A stretch of DNA of 64,000 nt from Aquarana catesbeiana (lineage: Eukaryota > Chordata > Amphibia > Anura > Ranidae): positions 220,536,757 to 220,600,756 of the forward strand of contig NC_133333.1 of assembly GCF_042186555.1 (NCBI RefSeq), in the 5' to 3' direction. Position numbers and translations under genes: made by a program. The notes below the pieces were generated by a model. The model was not told the origin of the DNA. It ran no database searches and was given only the letters and a program-made list of their open reading frames with translations. This document shows, in pieces, positions 23,071 to 33,690 of the stretch; position 1 is the stretch's first letter, and each line of letters opens with the position of its first letter.

Positions 23071-23457
23071 CACTATTTTACCAAAAGTATTGGGACACTT
23101 GCCGTTACACACATATGAACTTTAATGGCATCCCAGTCTTAGTTGAGTTTGGGGTGGAGGGACTGACCTCAACCCGATAGAACACCTTTGGGGATGAATT
23201 ACAGTGGACACTGTGATCCAGGCCTTCTCATCCACATCAGTGCCTGACCTCACAAATGAGTTTCTGAAAGAATGGTCAAACATTCCCATAAACACACTCC
23301 TAAACCTTGTGGACAGCCTTCCCTGAAGAGTTGAAGATGTTATTTCTGCAAAAGGGTGGGCCAACTCGATATTGAACCCTACATACTAAGACTGGGATGC
23401 CATTAAAGTTCATGTGTGTATAAAGGCAGGCGTCCCAATACTTTTGGTAATATAGTG
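23071..23457 (+). mobile_element. Internally deleted Tc1-like element
   Basis: Ends CACTATTTTACCAAAAGTAT and, inverted, ATACTTTTGGTAATATAGTG, flanked by TA on both sides. The interior goes from the left repeat straight into the transposase tail, where DLNPIEHLWG can be read at about 23,169-23,198, holding the third acidic residue of the DDE/D triad. Everything before it is lost and the rest has stops. Same family as the fragment at 60,500-60,740. Confidence 0.85.
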
Positions 23458-23675
23458 TATGTTCCAGAACAACCCACAGTTCTCTAGAAAGCAGGCAAGC
23501 AAACCTGCAGCAAGTGAAACACTGAACATACCAGAATAATCAATACAGCCCCACTGGTTACAGTGAGGAGAAACTAAATTTGCCTAACCACCAACAGCAG
23601 CTTTACTGAATACAGCGAACCATAACTAAATTTACCGAATCCTAACTCCTATCTAGAAGGAGGGTGCTACACATA

Positions 23676-25023
23676 CAACAAAACTGAAAAATGTTGCCAA
23701 ATATCCATCTGGGATTTTCAATTTCTTCCTATTTAATATTGTTGGAGATAAGAGAAAAAAAAAGTCACAGGGATCAGAAGACAAACTTACAGCTCAAACA
23801 TAGAAGCCCATAAAAGGCCCCAAATATGTACACCAAATAACCAGATTGTTTAAGGAGGTCCTGTCACAACAGTGCTAGTGATCAAAAGGAGCTGAAATCT
23901 TGCTGTAGTAGTGACACCTTGTGGATGACATGCTTTCTGTTGTCCTATCATATGTGGTTGTTGCTGGTTGCCATGGGTGATGCTCTTTTTTTTTTCTTTT
24001 CTTTCGGAGTCCCTAAAAAAGCCTGAAAGCCTCTAAAAAGTTGTATTGTTTCAAAAAGCAGTCCTGTGCAGAAACCAAAGAATGAATAGAAGATTTTGAT
24101 AAGTTAATGAGATAATTGTCTCAGTTTCTTGTTCCGATACTTTGATAAATAGAGCTTCATTCTTCCCTTCCGTGATATATCTCATCTCCTCAGAGCTCTC
24201 ATCATCTCCCATCCTTCCATCTCCGCCCGGGTCTGCCATCTGTCTCGCCATGCCGTTCCCAGTGTCATTTCCAGCCAATGCTAATCATCCTTGTTCCTCC
24301 AAACTAGTTTTTGGCAGAGAGACAGGGACTGGCTTCCATGGCTGTCTCCCTCCCCTGATGGTCACTGTGCCTTCTCTCAACACTGCATTACTATCTAACC
24401 ATGCGTGACCTATGGGTAGAGCAGCATCCAACCTTCTCCATTATACACAGCTGTGCCCGTGGATGGTGCACTGCCACCTCCCACATCCCCCGCCAGGCCC
24501 TGCGGATCTGAAAATCCTACTTATGGTGTGTACACCGTACATCAACAAGCAGCGCTAACAAGGCCGAAAGTCGCCTGGAACCAAAGAGCGTTCGTTCCCA
24601 GCTGTGTCGTATTGCAGTCTGTGCCCAGGAAAATCTCTGTGATGCTTATTTATTCCTGACCGAGAAAAGCACCACTACACTCGACCGTCGCACGTTGTTC
24701 TCAGAATTGGCCGCGGGGGGGGCTCATTAGTCTGTGATGTGCTTTCCTGGCCCCCCTCCTGCCTAGTAGCTCAGGGGAGTTGCTGTGCTGACTTATTAGC
24801 TGCGCAAAGCAGAGGACTCCTGTATAATGGACTATCCACCAGACCAGACGGGTGCAGGGGGCTATTTGAAGGGGACCTGTCACCTCACAGCTGGTGATTG
24901 CATGACATTAAAAGCTCCATCCTAGGAGTGTCAGATTCCTTTGTGTTCTGCTAATTTTCCTCCATTGTGAGATGTCTGCCATATTGCCATTTGGGGGCTG
25001 GCACTATTGAAGTCACACAGCCA
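23676..25023. other. Unique sequence
   Basis: Includes a short T-run (23,989-23,998), GC-rich patches near 24,215 and 24,700, and ordinary unique sequence. No gene or repeat family recognised. Confidence 0.4.
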
Positions 25024-25474
25024 GTCAAAGTGGACCTGTCATTAAAACTAACCAGATTACCAGATTTTTTTTTTGGAGGGGGGGGGGGGGTTTGGATAGA
25101 GTGGAGAGGGATTAGAACAATGTCAATTTGTATTGCAGTCTGTGCCCCTGCTAGGGAGATTCACCCTCCCTATTTGTCCCTTTTCACCATTATCATTGAA
25201 AGTAAAAGAAAATCCCAAATTTTGGCTTGTCTCCTGAAAAGTAATAGTGGGAAAATCTTCCAATGGGGACACTAGTTCTGGTGATTTGGGGGTCCCCAAA
25301 AAATTCCTTTAATTTGCAAGGATTTCCTCTCACTTCCTGGCTATGGGACAGGAAGTGAATTGAAATCTCCCCAATGGGACACAGATGGTGAAAAAAAAAA
25401 ATTAACAGCGGTTATAACCCTCCCTTACTCTATCTAAAATGAAAAAAAAGGTTTTGCCTACAGTTCTACTTTAA
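25024..25474. mobile_element. Fold-back interspersed repeat ending TTAA
   Basis: CAAAGTGGACCTGTC on the left and CAGTTCTACTTTAA on the right are inverted relatives. The purine tract with GGATAGAGTGGAGAGGG (about 25,095) mirrors CCCTCCCTTACTCTATC (about 25,419). Phrases such as CAATGGGGACACTAGTTCTG are familiar to me from ranid repeats. A G-run interrupts the left arm. Confidence 0.6.
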
Positions 25475-25808
25475 CCCCTTACTGCTGGCCACCTCCCAGC
25501 CCTTTATGGGTTCTAAATGCCGGGAGGCGGGCATTCGGGTCATGTGATGCTGCGATTGGCTGTCACAGCAATCACATGATTGTGGTAACCGCCGGCTACC
25601 ATGCTGAGAGCGCACAGGGAGCGCAATCTCAGCACGGTAAGTGTTTGACACAGGCCACTTGATGTGAAGGCCCACGTGCCGAGAGGCCACATATGTGCGT
25701 TCGGCCGGCGTGCCGTGAAAAGGATAAAGCCTGCACAGGGTCTGTTTTTTTCAGTAAGAAAAAGTAGGATTGATCTGGTACAATCATGAAGGCTGCCCCT
25801 ATTGTACA
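25475..25808. other. Unique GC-richer spacer
   Basis: Contains GTCATGTGATGCTGCGATTG with the complementary CAATCACATGA downstream, a weak hairpin, possibly a degraded element. Nothing else recognised. Confidence 0.4.
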
Positions 25809-25810
25809 TA

Positions 25811-26931
25811 CAGTATCTCACAAAAATGAGTGCACCCCTCACATTTTTGTAAATATTTTATTATATCTTTTCATGGGACAACACTGAAGAAATGACACTT
25901 TGCTACAATGTAAAGTAGAGAGTGTGCAGCTTGTATAACAGTGTAAATTTGCTGTCCCCTCAAAATAACTCAACACACAGCCATTAATGTCCAAACCGCT
26001 GGCAACAAAAGTGAGTACACCCCTAAGTGAAAATGTCAAAATTGGGACCAAAGTGTAAATATTTTGTATGGCCACCATTATTTTCCAGCACTGCCTTAAC
26101 CCTCTTGGGCATGGAGTTCACCAGAGCTTCACAGTTTGCCACTGGAGTCCTCTTCCACTCCTCCATGATGACATCACAGAGCTGGTGGATGTTAGAGACC
26201 TTGCGCTCCTCCACTTTCCGTTTGAGGAAGCCCCACAGATGCTCAATAGGGTTTAGGTCTGGAGACATGCTTGGCCAGTCCATCACCTTTATTTTCAGCT
26301 TCTTTAGCAAGGCAGTTGTTGTCCTGGAGGTGTGTTTGGGGTCGTTATCATGTTGGAATACTGCCCTGTGGCACAGTCTCCGACGGGAGGTGATCATGCT
26401 CTGCTTCAGTAGGTCACAGTACATGTTGGCATTCATGGTTCCCTCAATGAACTGTAGCACCCCAGTAGTGCTGGCAGCACTCATGCAGCCCCAGACCATG
26501 ACACTCCCACCACCATGCTTGACTGTAGGCAAGACACATTTGCCTTTGTATTCCTCACCTGTTTGCCGCCACACACGCTTGACACCATCTGAACCAAATA
26601 AGAGCGATAACACCAAATTTAACACACCTGTTCCCCATTCACACCTGAGACCTTGTAACACTAACGAGTCACATGACACCGGAGAGGGAAAATGGCTAAT
26701 TGGGCCCAATTTTACTTAGGGGTGTACTCACTTTTGTTGCCAGCAGTTTAGACATTAATGGCTGTGTGTTGAGTTATTTTGAGGGGACGGCAAATTTAAA
26801 CTGTTATACAAGCTGTACACTCACTACTTTACATTGTAGCAAAGTGTCATTTCTTCAGTGTTGTCACATGAAAAGATATAATAAAATATTGACAAAAATG
26901 TGAGGGGTGTACTGACTTTTGTGTGATACTG
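25811..26931 (-). mobile_element. Tc1 element, internally deleted, complete ends
   Basis: Bounded by CAGTATCTCACAAAAATGAG (25,811) and its inverted counterpart ending 26,931, with TA on both sides. The inverted repeats are about 240 bp long and contain a second inner CAACAAAAGTGAGTACACCC motif, as in long-repeat Tc1 elements. Transposase reads on the minus strand. Compared with the related copy at 60,953-62,580, the DNA-binding region and first catalytic segment have been deleted. Confidence 0.9.
26023..26709 (-). pseudogene. Tc1 transposase remnant, 228-codon in-frame deletion product
   Basis: The frame opens in the right inverted repeat. At about residue 32 it passes from leader sequence (CEWGTGVLNL) directly to FGSDGVKRVWRQTGEEYKG in the catalytic domain. 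Missing are the paired-type helix-turn-helix region and the WSDETK segment with the first Asp. Retained are FQHDNDPKHTS (second Asp, plus 26,335-26,360) and DLNPIEHLW (Glu, plus 26,235-26,256) and the C-terminus. With one catalytic residue and the DNA-binding domain absent it cannot be a working transposase. The rest is uninterrupted, so the deletion looks young or the frame survived by chance. Confidence 0.85.
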
Positions 26932-26933
26932 TA

Positions 26934-27069
26934 AATAATTACATACTGTTTACAGAGAGGATTTTAGAACACTAACCCGCTATAGGATTAGCTTCATAAA
27001 ATCAGATAATTAAAAAAAGGTTTTCTACTTCCGTATCTATGCTTATCCTTTAGGAACAATATTTTTTTA
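26934..27069. other. Short AT-rich spacer
   Basis: No feature recognised. Confidence 0.4.
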
Positions 27070-27425
27070 ATTGGGGTTCAGCGAAGGGCAGCAAAATTAA
27101 TACGAGGAATAGAGGACATTAGCTTTGAGGATCAATTTGATAGATTACAGTTATTCACTCTGGAGAAGAAGCACTTAGGAGGGAATACGATTACAATGTT
27201 CAAATATATCAAAGGTGGCTCCAGTGACTAATAAACTGCTTACTCTAAGGCCCCTGAGACAGCCACGCAACCGCAATTTGAGGTTAGAAAAGAGAAGGTT
27301 TAAGCTTAGATTGTGAAAAGGTGTCTTTACTGTTAGAGCAGTAAAAATGTGGACCTGCCTCCCCCAGGAAGTGGTACTATCTGAGAGTGTCAACAATTTC
27401 AAAAAACCTCAGGAGGTACACTATA
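27070..27425 (+). pseudogene. CR1/Jockey-type LINE ORF2 C-terminal fragment
   Basis: Translation gives RRAAKLIRGIEDISFEDQF, LEKKHLGGNTITMFKYIKGG and, after frame breaks, AVKMWTCLPQEVV with SVNNFKK. These are the conserved C-terminal phrases (LFSLEKRRLRG..., YKYLKGG, WN-LP--VV, FK) following the reverse transcriptase domain in CR1/Jockey-like LINEs. The RT core is absent and stops interrupt it, so this is a 5'-truncated dead copy. Confidence 0.75.
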
Positions 27426-27429
27426 CAGG

Positions 27430-29045
27430 GTTATAGGAATTGTTAGAGAATAAAAATCACACACACACAAAGGTTGACTTGTCTTTGTTCAACCCATTAA
27501 TCTTTGTAAATATATCAAATTGTATCCTGTATATCTTCCATATGCCCCTCATCCTGCATATTCCCTCGTATCTTGCACCCCCCTTCCCCATCGCCATCCA
27601 GTATATCTTTTATCCTACATACCCTCTCTCCTATTCACTCTTATTCTTTTTAACCCCCTCATTCTACATATCCCTCTTCGTCTTTAATATTCCCTCTTAT
27701 CCTCCCTCATAGTTCATACTTCCTCTCATCCGTTATATTCTCTCCCATCCTGCATATTCGCTACATCTTTTACATCCTTCCTCAACCATCATTTCCTATC
27801 TCATCCTTCATATTCCCTCTCATACACAGCATATCTTTCCTAATCTGTCATACCCCCCCATCCTTCATATCCCCCTCATCCTTCATATCCCCTTCATCCT
27901 TCATATCCCCCTCATTCTCCATATCCCCCCCATCCTTCATATCCCCCTCATCCTTCATATCCCCCTCATCCTTCATATCCCCCTCATCCTTCATGTCCCC
28001 CTCATCCTTCATGTCCCCCTCATCCTTCATATTTCCCCCCATCCTTCATATTTCCCCCCATCCTTCATATTTCCCCTCATCCTTCATATCCCTCTTCATC
28101 CTTCATATCCCCCTCATCCTTCATATCCTCTCTCGTCCTTCATATCCCCTTTATCCCTCATTTTCCTTCATTCTTCATATCCATCCTTATCCTTCACATA
28201 CTCCCCTCATATTTCATATTCCTCTCATTCTTTATATCCCTCTCATCCTCTATACCCCCCTCATTCTTTACATCCCTCTCATCCTCTATACCCCCCTCAT
28301 TCTTCATGTCCCTCTCATCCTCTATATCCCCCTCATTCTTTCTGTCCCTCTCATCCTCTATACCCCCCTCATTCTTCATGTCCCTCTCATCCTCTATACC
28401 CCCCTCATTCTTTACATCCCTCTCATCCTCTATACCCCCCTCATTCTTTATGTCCCTCTTATCCTCTATACCTCCTCATTCTTTATATCCCTCTTATCCT
28501 CTATACCCCCTCATTCTTTACATCCCTCTCATCCTCTATACCCCCCTCATTCTTCATGTCCCTCTCATCCTCTATATCCCCCTCATTCTTTCTGTCCCTC
28601 TCATCCTCTATACCCCCCTCATTCTTTATGTCCCTCTCATCCTCTATACCCCCCTCATTCTTTACATCCCTCTCATCCTCTATACCCCCCTCATTCTTTA
28701 TGTCCCTCTTATCCTCTATACCCCCTCATTCTTTATATCCCTCTCATCCTCTATACCCCCTCATTCTTTATATCCCTCTCATCCTCTATACCCCCCTCAT
28801 TCTTTACATCCCTCTCATCCTCTATACCCCCCTCATTCTTTATGTCCCTCTCATCCTCTATATCCCCCTCATTCTTTATGTCCCTCTTCTCCTCTATACC
28901 CCCCTCATTCTTTATATCTCTCTCATCCTCTATACCCCCCGTTCTTTACATCCCTCTCATCCTCTATACCCCCCCCCCCCTATTCTTTATTTCCCTCTCA
29001 TCCTCTATATCCCCCTCATTTTTTATATGCCTTTCATCAAGGTTC
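27430..29045. repeat. Pyrimidine-rich array, 36 bp unit in its core
   Basis: 27,500-28,190 is a loose TCATCCTTCATATCCCCC series. From about 28,200 to 28,990 a regular unit of about 36 bp appears (TCATTCTTTATGTCCCTC then TCATCCTCTATACCCCCC). Because 36 is divisible by three and the strand lacks stops, open frames of 220-357 codons run in all three forward frames, rich in Ser, Pro, Ile and Leu. I take these as array by-products. A C-run of about 10 lies near 28,972. Confidence 0.9.
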
Positions 29046-29574
29046 CAGGTGAAACTTCAGAGCTGATACAGACTTGTCCAGCAGGTGTCGCCCTCACACC
29101 GCACATTGCACCTGCCAGGAAGCTCATTATCTGCTGCAATCTTCATGCATCGCAGTATGAGGTTAGACTCACAGCTGTCACCGGTTTGATAAACCAAAGC
29201 TGCAGATTTCTGCACTAAATGAATGTTTAAGGCCTGTGAAAACCCCGCTGAGTAGAGGAGTTTTCATAAACTGCTGGGAAAGTGAGACGTTTGGGGAACA
29301 GAAATTCCTGTGGAAATATGTGGATTTGACTGATAGAAACTCTCCAGTCTGCTTTTCCTTCATTCACCATCAATAAACTGTTTGTTAGGTTTGGCTGGAG
29401 GTCAGAGAGGTGGTCTGTCCAATGTTATGGGGGTTTACTTAGAAGAGTGACAACAGGCCACATACATGCAATTGTATCTAGTGTTATAGAGCTATATTTG
29501 AATATGTCCTATAAGGTTACCACAAAATCAAGGTACAGCCTTTATGATACAATAAAAGTATGCAGCTTGCTGAC
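29046..29574. promoter_or_regulatory. Unique block, weak conserved-element candidate
   Basis: 29,060-29,230 is repeat-free with mixed composition (CATTGCACCTGCC, CATTATCTGCTGC, TTCATGCATCGC). The rest is ordinary unique sequence. No gene. Enhancer character is only a possibility. Confidence 0.18.
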
Positions 29575-30065
29575 TTAAAGTGGGGATCCACCCAAATTTT
29601 GAACAATATCTGTATGTATTCTCTTCCTTGCCTAGATGCTGACATGCCGTTTAAAAAAATTTAAATCGCCGTAATTACCTTTTATTTTTCTATTCTTCTT
29701 TGCATTTCCTGGTTCTCCTCCCGTGGGAGTAGGCGTGTTTCTAGCCTCTCCCAGACTCCGCACAGTCTCCTGGGAACTAGTCTCAGGCTTCCCAGGATGC
29801 CAGTGAGCATGTGCGGGAACGAGCGGTGAATGCTGGGAGCACAGCATTCACCACATCCAGGAAATAAATGCTTGTGGGCTTCAAATGCCCACAATGAAGA
29901 TGGAAACCGCCTGCATTGAATAATATAAGTTATTCTTTCTGACGAAATCTGACACAGGCGGACATATTACACACAATATGTGAGTATGTAATGCTGAGAA
30001 GAAAAGTTTGTGAATGAACTCAAAAAAAAAAAAAAAAACGATAGATAGGTGGACCCCCGCTTTAA
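29575..30065. mobile_element. TTAA MITE with GTGGATCCACC-type ends
   Basis: TTAAAGTGGGGATCCACCC at the left and GGTGGACCCCCGCTTTAA at the right form inverted ends inside TTAA motifs (29,575-29,578 and 30,062-30,065). The interior contains AGCATGTGCGGGAACGAGCG and an A-run near 30,021-30,037. A different subfamily from the AGTCAGCAGCTAC elements, with the same TTAA target. Confidence 0.75.
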
Positions 30066-30830
30066 GTCCAAAGATGGTACAGAATGAACAAGGTGCATGT
30101 ATCCTCCTTCTGCTCCAGGGCCTCCTTACAACACTTCTTTATCTGGCCAACTGTATTCATGTGTTTCTTTCCCTCCCCTGTGATTGTGTTACATGATATC
30201 ATGGCTGGTGGCTGGATGAGCTCAGTAATTGTAAACAATTCTAAATGAACACCGATGAGCCAAACACACATCTCTGTCTATTATGGTAACTATGAACATT
30301 GTAGTAAATGTTTGATTTTATTCCTACATCATTCATTTACAAAACATTACAATAATACATTTAAAGTGACACTGTACTCAATAAATAAAAATCTAATACA
30401 AACACTGTAGAGTAGACAAAATATGGAGCATACGTGTAAATTTCCTGAGCCCTTCCATCCCTTTCTGCTGCCAGGGCCAGAGAAAGTACTTCCAGGTATG
30501 AGATGACATATGCCTGCCCCCCCTCCTATACACTGTACCTTAGTCACTAGACCCAAGCGCTATCACATGGGGGTGGAACTTGCTTAGACCTGTGCAAGTT
30601 TTGCCTGGATAATACTCATGCGGGAACTGTAGGAGGCCACAGGTAGCAGGTCATATAGTGGGGATGGGGGCAGTAGGAGAAGGTGTAGTCTCCTTGTGGT
30701 GCTTTTGAGGGAATGTGGAGAATAGGGCGCTCTGGATAACAAAGAGACTTTGACAAACAGTACATGACTGGCTCTTGAAATGTGATTATTGCACCACAGC
30801 AGCACTTCAGAAGAGGGAAGTACACTCTAT
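30066..30830. other. Unique sequence
   Basis: A TTTAAAGTGACACTGTACTC string near 30,360 could be one end of another TTAA element, but no matching end is found. No gene seen. Confidence 0.4.
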
Positions 30831-31330
30831 AGGAAAAACAAAGCAGAGAAGAAGACACTTCTAAGTGCAGTAATAAAACACTTTAATGACAAGGAAGGGT
30901 TAACACTTACAATGTGGAAGTGAAAAACGTCCAGCGGGATGTCTCCTAGGAGTAAAGACAGCTGCAGGTGGAGGTTCCAGACAACCAGTGGTGGGAAACA
31001 CTGTGTCTCTGATCCAAGATGGAGAGCCGTCAGGACCAGCATGGAATCCAGGCAACCGGAAGTGACGTCAGAGTGGGCTGGTCCACATGCTGGTCCTGAC
31101 AGCACGGCTCCCCATCTCGGATCAGAGACAGTGTTTCACACTGCTGGTCGTCTAGAACTTCCACCTGCAGCTGCTTTTACTCCCAGGAGGCATCCCACTG
31201 GATGGTATGGATTCATTGATATGCCTGTTTTTCACAGGCATATCAAAACAGTGTCTTTAACCCTTCCTTGTCATTAAAGTGTTTTATTACTGCACTTAGA
31301 AGCGCCTTTTTCTCTGTTTTGTTTTTCCTT
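30831..31330. mobile_element. Long fold-back (inverted repeat) element
   Basis: Arms of about 230 bp face each other around 31,080. AGGAAAAACAAAGCAGAGAA at 30,831 matches, inverted, TTCTCTGTTTTGTTTTTCCT ending about 31,330. Intermediate pairs include AGTGCAGTAATAAAACACTT, GACAAGGAAGGGTTAA and CTGATCCAAGATGGAGAGCC / GGCTCCCCATCTCGGATCAG. The arms have diverged by substitution and by an extra insert near 31,202-31,250. No target duplication is certain. Confidence 0.8.
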
Positions 31331-31352
31331 GTGGTGCTTTGCAGGCTGATGT

Positions 31353-32314
31353 TTAAAGTGTTACTAAAGTAATTTTTTTAACTTAAAATAACAAACATGT
31401 TATACTTACCTGCTCTGTGCAGTGGTATTGCACAGAGTGTCCCTGATCCTCCTGTTCTCAGGTCCCCGGTGGCAATTTTGGCTCCTCCTCTTCTTATGAC
31501 CACCATAGCCAGCTGCTTGGGGAGAAATGTTGTCCGCGTGCTCCCGACCTGTGTGTCTATGGAGCTGCGCTCCATAGACTTACACAGTGGGACATAGGCC
31601 CGCCCCCCACTTCCTCTTCACTGATTGACAGCAGCAAGAGCCAATTGCTCTTGCTGCTTCTCGAATGCTGTGTGAAGAGGAAGTAAGGGGAGAAAAGATG
31701 CAGCCGTGCACAGCGCTGATCTCTTCTCCCCTCTCTTACTCTTTACACAGGGGAAAGAGGGCACAGGGAAATTGAAAAATGTTTTTACCTTAATGTAAAC
31801 AATGCATTAAAGCGGTTGTATACCCGCACCTTTTTTTAATTTTTTTTTTTTTAACAAAAAAACCCGCAAGGCAAGGGTATAATGAGCTAGTATGCAGCGC
31901 ATACTAGTTGATTATGAAATACTCACCTTAGAACGAGGCCTTGTCACCTGATTGTGGTCCACGCCGAGGGAGCTGACATGTTCCCTCAGCGTTTCTTCAG
32001 GGTATCACGGCTCCGGCGCTGTGAGTGGCCGAAGCCGCGATTACGTCACTCCCGTGCATGCGCACAGGCGTCTTTTTACCGGCAAGGTCCGGCAGCGTCT
32101 GCCGGACCTTCAGCCGGGCCTTCACAGCGCATGCACCGCTGACTTTAGTGGCTGCATGCAAAGTAAATATCTCCTAAACCATACAGGTTTAGGAGATATT
32201 AGTTTTACCTACAGGTAAGCCTTATTATAGGCTTACCTGTAGGTAAAAGTTAAAAAAAAAGGTTATACGACCGCTTTAAGGTAACAAACATTTTTACGTT
32301 TAGTAACACTTTAA
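31353..32314. mobile_element. TTAA MITE, outer (TTAAAGTGTTACTAAA family)
   Basis: TTAAAGTGTTACTAAAG at 31,353 and TTTAGTAACACTTTAA ending 32,314 are near-perfect inverted termini. A second MITE (31,807-32,279) interrupts its right half at a TTAA. Interior phrases such as AGCAGCAAGAGCCAATTGC are GC-mixed and non-coding. Confidence 0.8.
31807..32279. mobile_element. TTAA MITE, inner (TTAAAGCGGTTGTATAC family)
   Basis: TTAAAGCGGTTGTATACCCG at 31,807 and GGTTATACGACCGCTTTAA ending 32,279 are inverted termini inside TTAA motifs. Contains two adjacent hairpins near 32,170-32,250 (CTAAACC-ATAC-AGGTTTAG and ACCTACAGGTAAGCC with its complement). Inserted in the outer MITE, so younger. Confidence 0.85.
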
Positions 32315-32770
32315 AGCGGGATTCCGTCCCTGAAAAAAAAAATTTAAGTCAGCAGCTACTAACACTGTAGCTGCTGACTTTAAATAAGTACTTACTTGTC
32401 ATGGGTGCCCACGATGTCGGCCGCCCGAGGCCGACCCGTCCCTCGGCTCTCGGGTCCCAGCACCGCCATCCTAAGTAAGGGAAACAGGCAGTGGAGCCTT
32501 GCGGCTTCACTGACAGTTTCCTACTGCACACGCGCGAGCAGTGCGGCACTCTGTGAATGGCCCCGTGGTGTTCTGGGAACACACACAGTTCCCAGAAGAC
32601 AACGGGGCCGCTCACTGAGGAGCAGAACACGCCACAGAATAGGAAGAGGCAGATTAGGAAGACTGCCTAGCAACAAGAGTTTAGGTAAGTTTAAACATTT
32701 TTTTTTTTCAAATTTTTTTTTTAGGATTTTTGGTGAATTTTTTTTTTTTCAGGGTGGCCTTCCAGTTTAA
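32311..32770 (-). mobile_element. TTAA MITE copy D (AGTCAGCAGCTAC family), reversed
   Basis: Begins TTAAAGCGGGATTCCGTCCC and ends GGCCTTCCAGTTTAA. The family hairpin (AGTCAGCAGCTAC / GTAGCTGCTGACTT) lies at the left end, so it is reversed. Its donor-like site on the minus strand is ACAAGTAAGT (GT at 32,395-32,394), having lost the G before GT. It shares TTAA 32,311-32,314 with the outer MITE on its left. Confidence 0.75.
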
Positions 32771-33070
32771 CTTCTAGTCATTGACCTCCTGAGGTCTGTT
32801 TGGACCATTTTAAAATGCGGATGTAAAGAGACAGTTGATCATTACATGAACCCTACCATGTCATGGGATTCTGTAGGGGAATACTCCCTAAACAAACTTG
32901 TTCCCTTTCCTAGTCCCTTACATTCTGTTTGTCATACTTTCACTGTGTCTTTTGATGAAGTTTTATATTTCTACATTCAATTCCTGTTCGGACTCTGAAA
33001 ACTTTAATGCTGGACCAAATTTGTTCAATAAAAATTATGGAAAAAAATAAATAATGTTTTTTAAAATATT
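32771..33070 (+). mobile_element. Possible LINE 3' end
   Basis: TTGACCTCCTGAGG through TTCAATAAAAATTATGG and an A-rich stretch resembles the 3' untranslated tail of an L1-type LINE. No reverse transcriptase sequence remains beside it. Confidence 0.3.
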
Positions 33071-33312
33071 TTTTAAAAACTGAAAAAATAAAGTAGCCTC
33101 TGCAACCCTAAGAATCCATTTAAAATCTATTGTACCCCTAAAAAGCTGCCAAAAACCACATTAATTCCACCATCCTCATTGACTCCAACAAATTTCGCTC
33201 AAATTAAGAATTTCTCTGAAATCTCCTGATTTTGCCCAAAAAAGTGACTGATATGTTGACCAGCTGTCGCAGAGTTGTAAAAGCGATGTCCAGTGCCCTG
33301 GCTGTATTATCT
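33071..33312. other. AT-rich spacer
   Basis: No recognised feature. Confidence 0.4.
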
Positions 33313-33690
33313 CTAATTACGCGTACACACGAGCGGACTTCTTGTTGGACTGAACTCCGAAGGACTTTCGATGGATTTCCGACGAAACAGACTTGCCTAC
33401 ACACGATCCCACCAAAGTCCGATCGTTTAGAACACGATGACGTACGACCAGACTAGAAAAGGAAGTTCAATAGCCAGTAGCCAATAGCTGCCCTTGCGTC
33501 GTTTTCGGTCTGTCGGACTAGCATACAGACCACTGTTTTTTCGATAGGAATCCAGTCCGTCGGAAAGGTCCGTCAGATTTTTCGACAGAAAAGGTCCGAT
33601 GAAGCCCACACACGACTGGAATATCCGACGGATTCGTTCCGTCTGACCTTTTCTGTCGGAAAGTCTGGTCGTGTGTACACGGCTTTATTA
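33313..33690. mobile_element. Palindromic MITE (GTGTACACG family), copy 1
   Basis: ACGCGTACACACGAGCGGAC near the left end is inverted as GTCTGGTCGTGTGTACACGG near the right end. Inner arms use GTCCGA/TCGGAC words repeatedly. The element shares interior phrases (AGCCAGTAGCCAATAGCTGC, GATGAAGCCCACACACG) with copies at 38,828 and 56,333. Confidence 0.8.

Larger units (their letters stand above)
22061..23671 (-). mobile_element. Solo LTR with nested DNA elements
   Basis: Starts TGTAGTGCTACCCC and ends AGGGTGCTACA, giving TG...CA with a TGTAG/CTACA terminal repeat. CATA flanks both sides (22,057-22,060 and 23,672-23,675) as a 4 bp target duplication. On the minus strand an AATAAA (plus TTTATT at 22,197) lies about 140 bases before the 3' end, as expected for R-U5. 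Removing the MITE at 22,401-22,664 and the Tc1 fragment at 23,071-23,457 leaves about 950 bp. No internal coding region or second LTR. The minus-strand start TGTAGCACCC is shared with 49,840-50,979. Confidence 0.75.

Noticed and set aside
26027..26719. 230-codon plus-strand frame opposite the Tc1 remnant
   Set aside because: Antisense shadow of the transposase frame on the minus strand.
27993..29066. 357-codon open frame as a protein gene
   Set aside because: It follows the 36 bp array, is matched by open frames in the other two frames, and lacks codon or domain signals.
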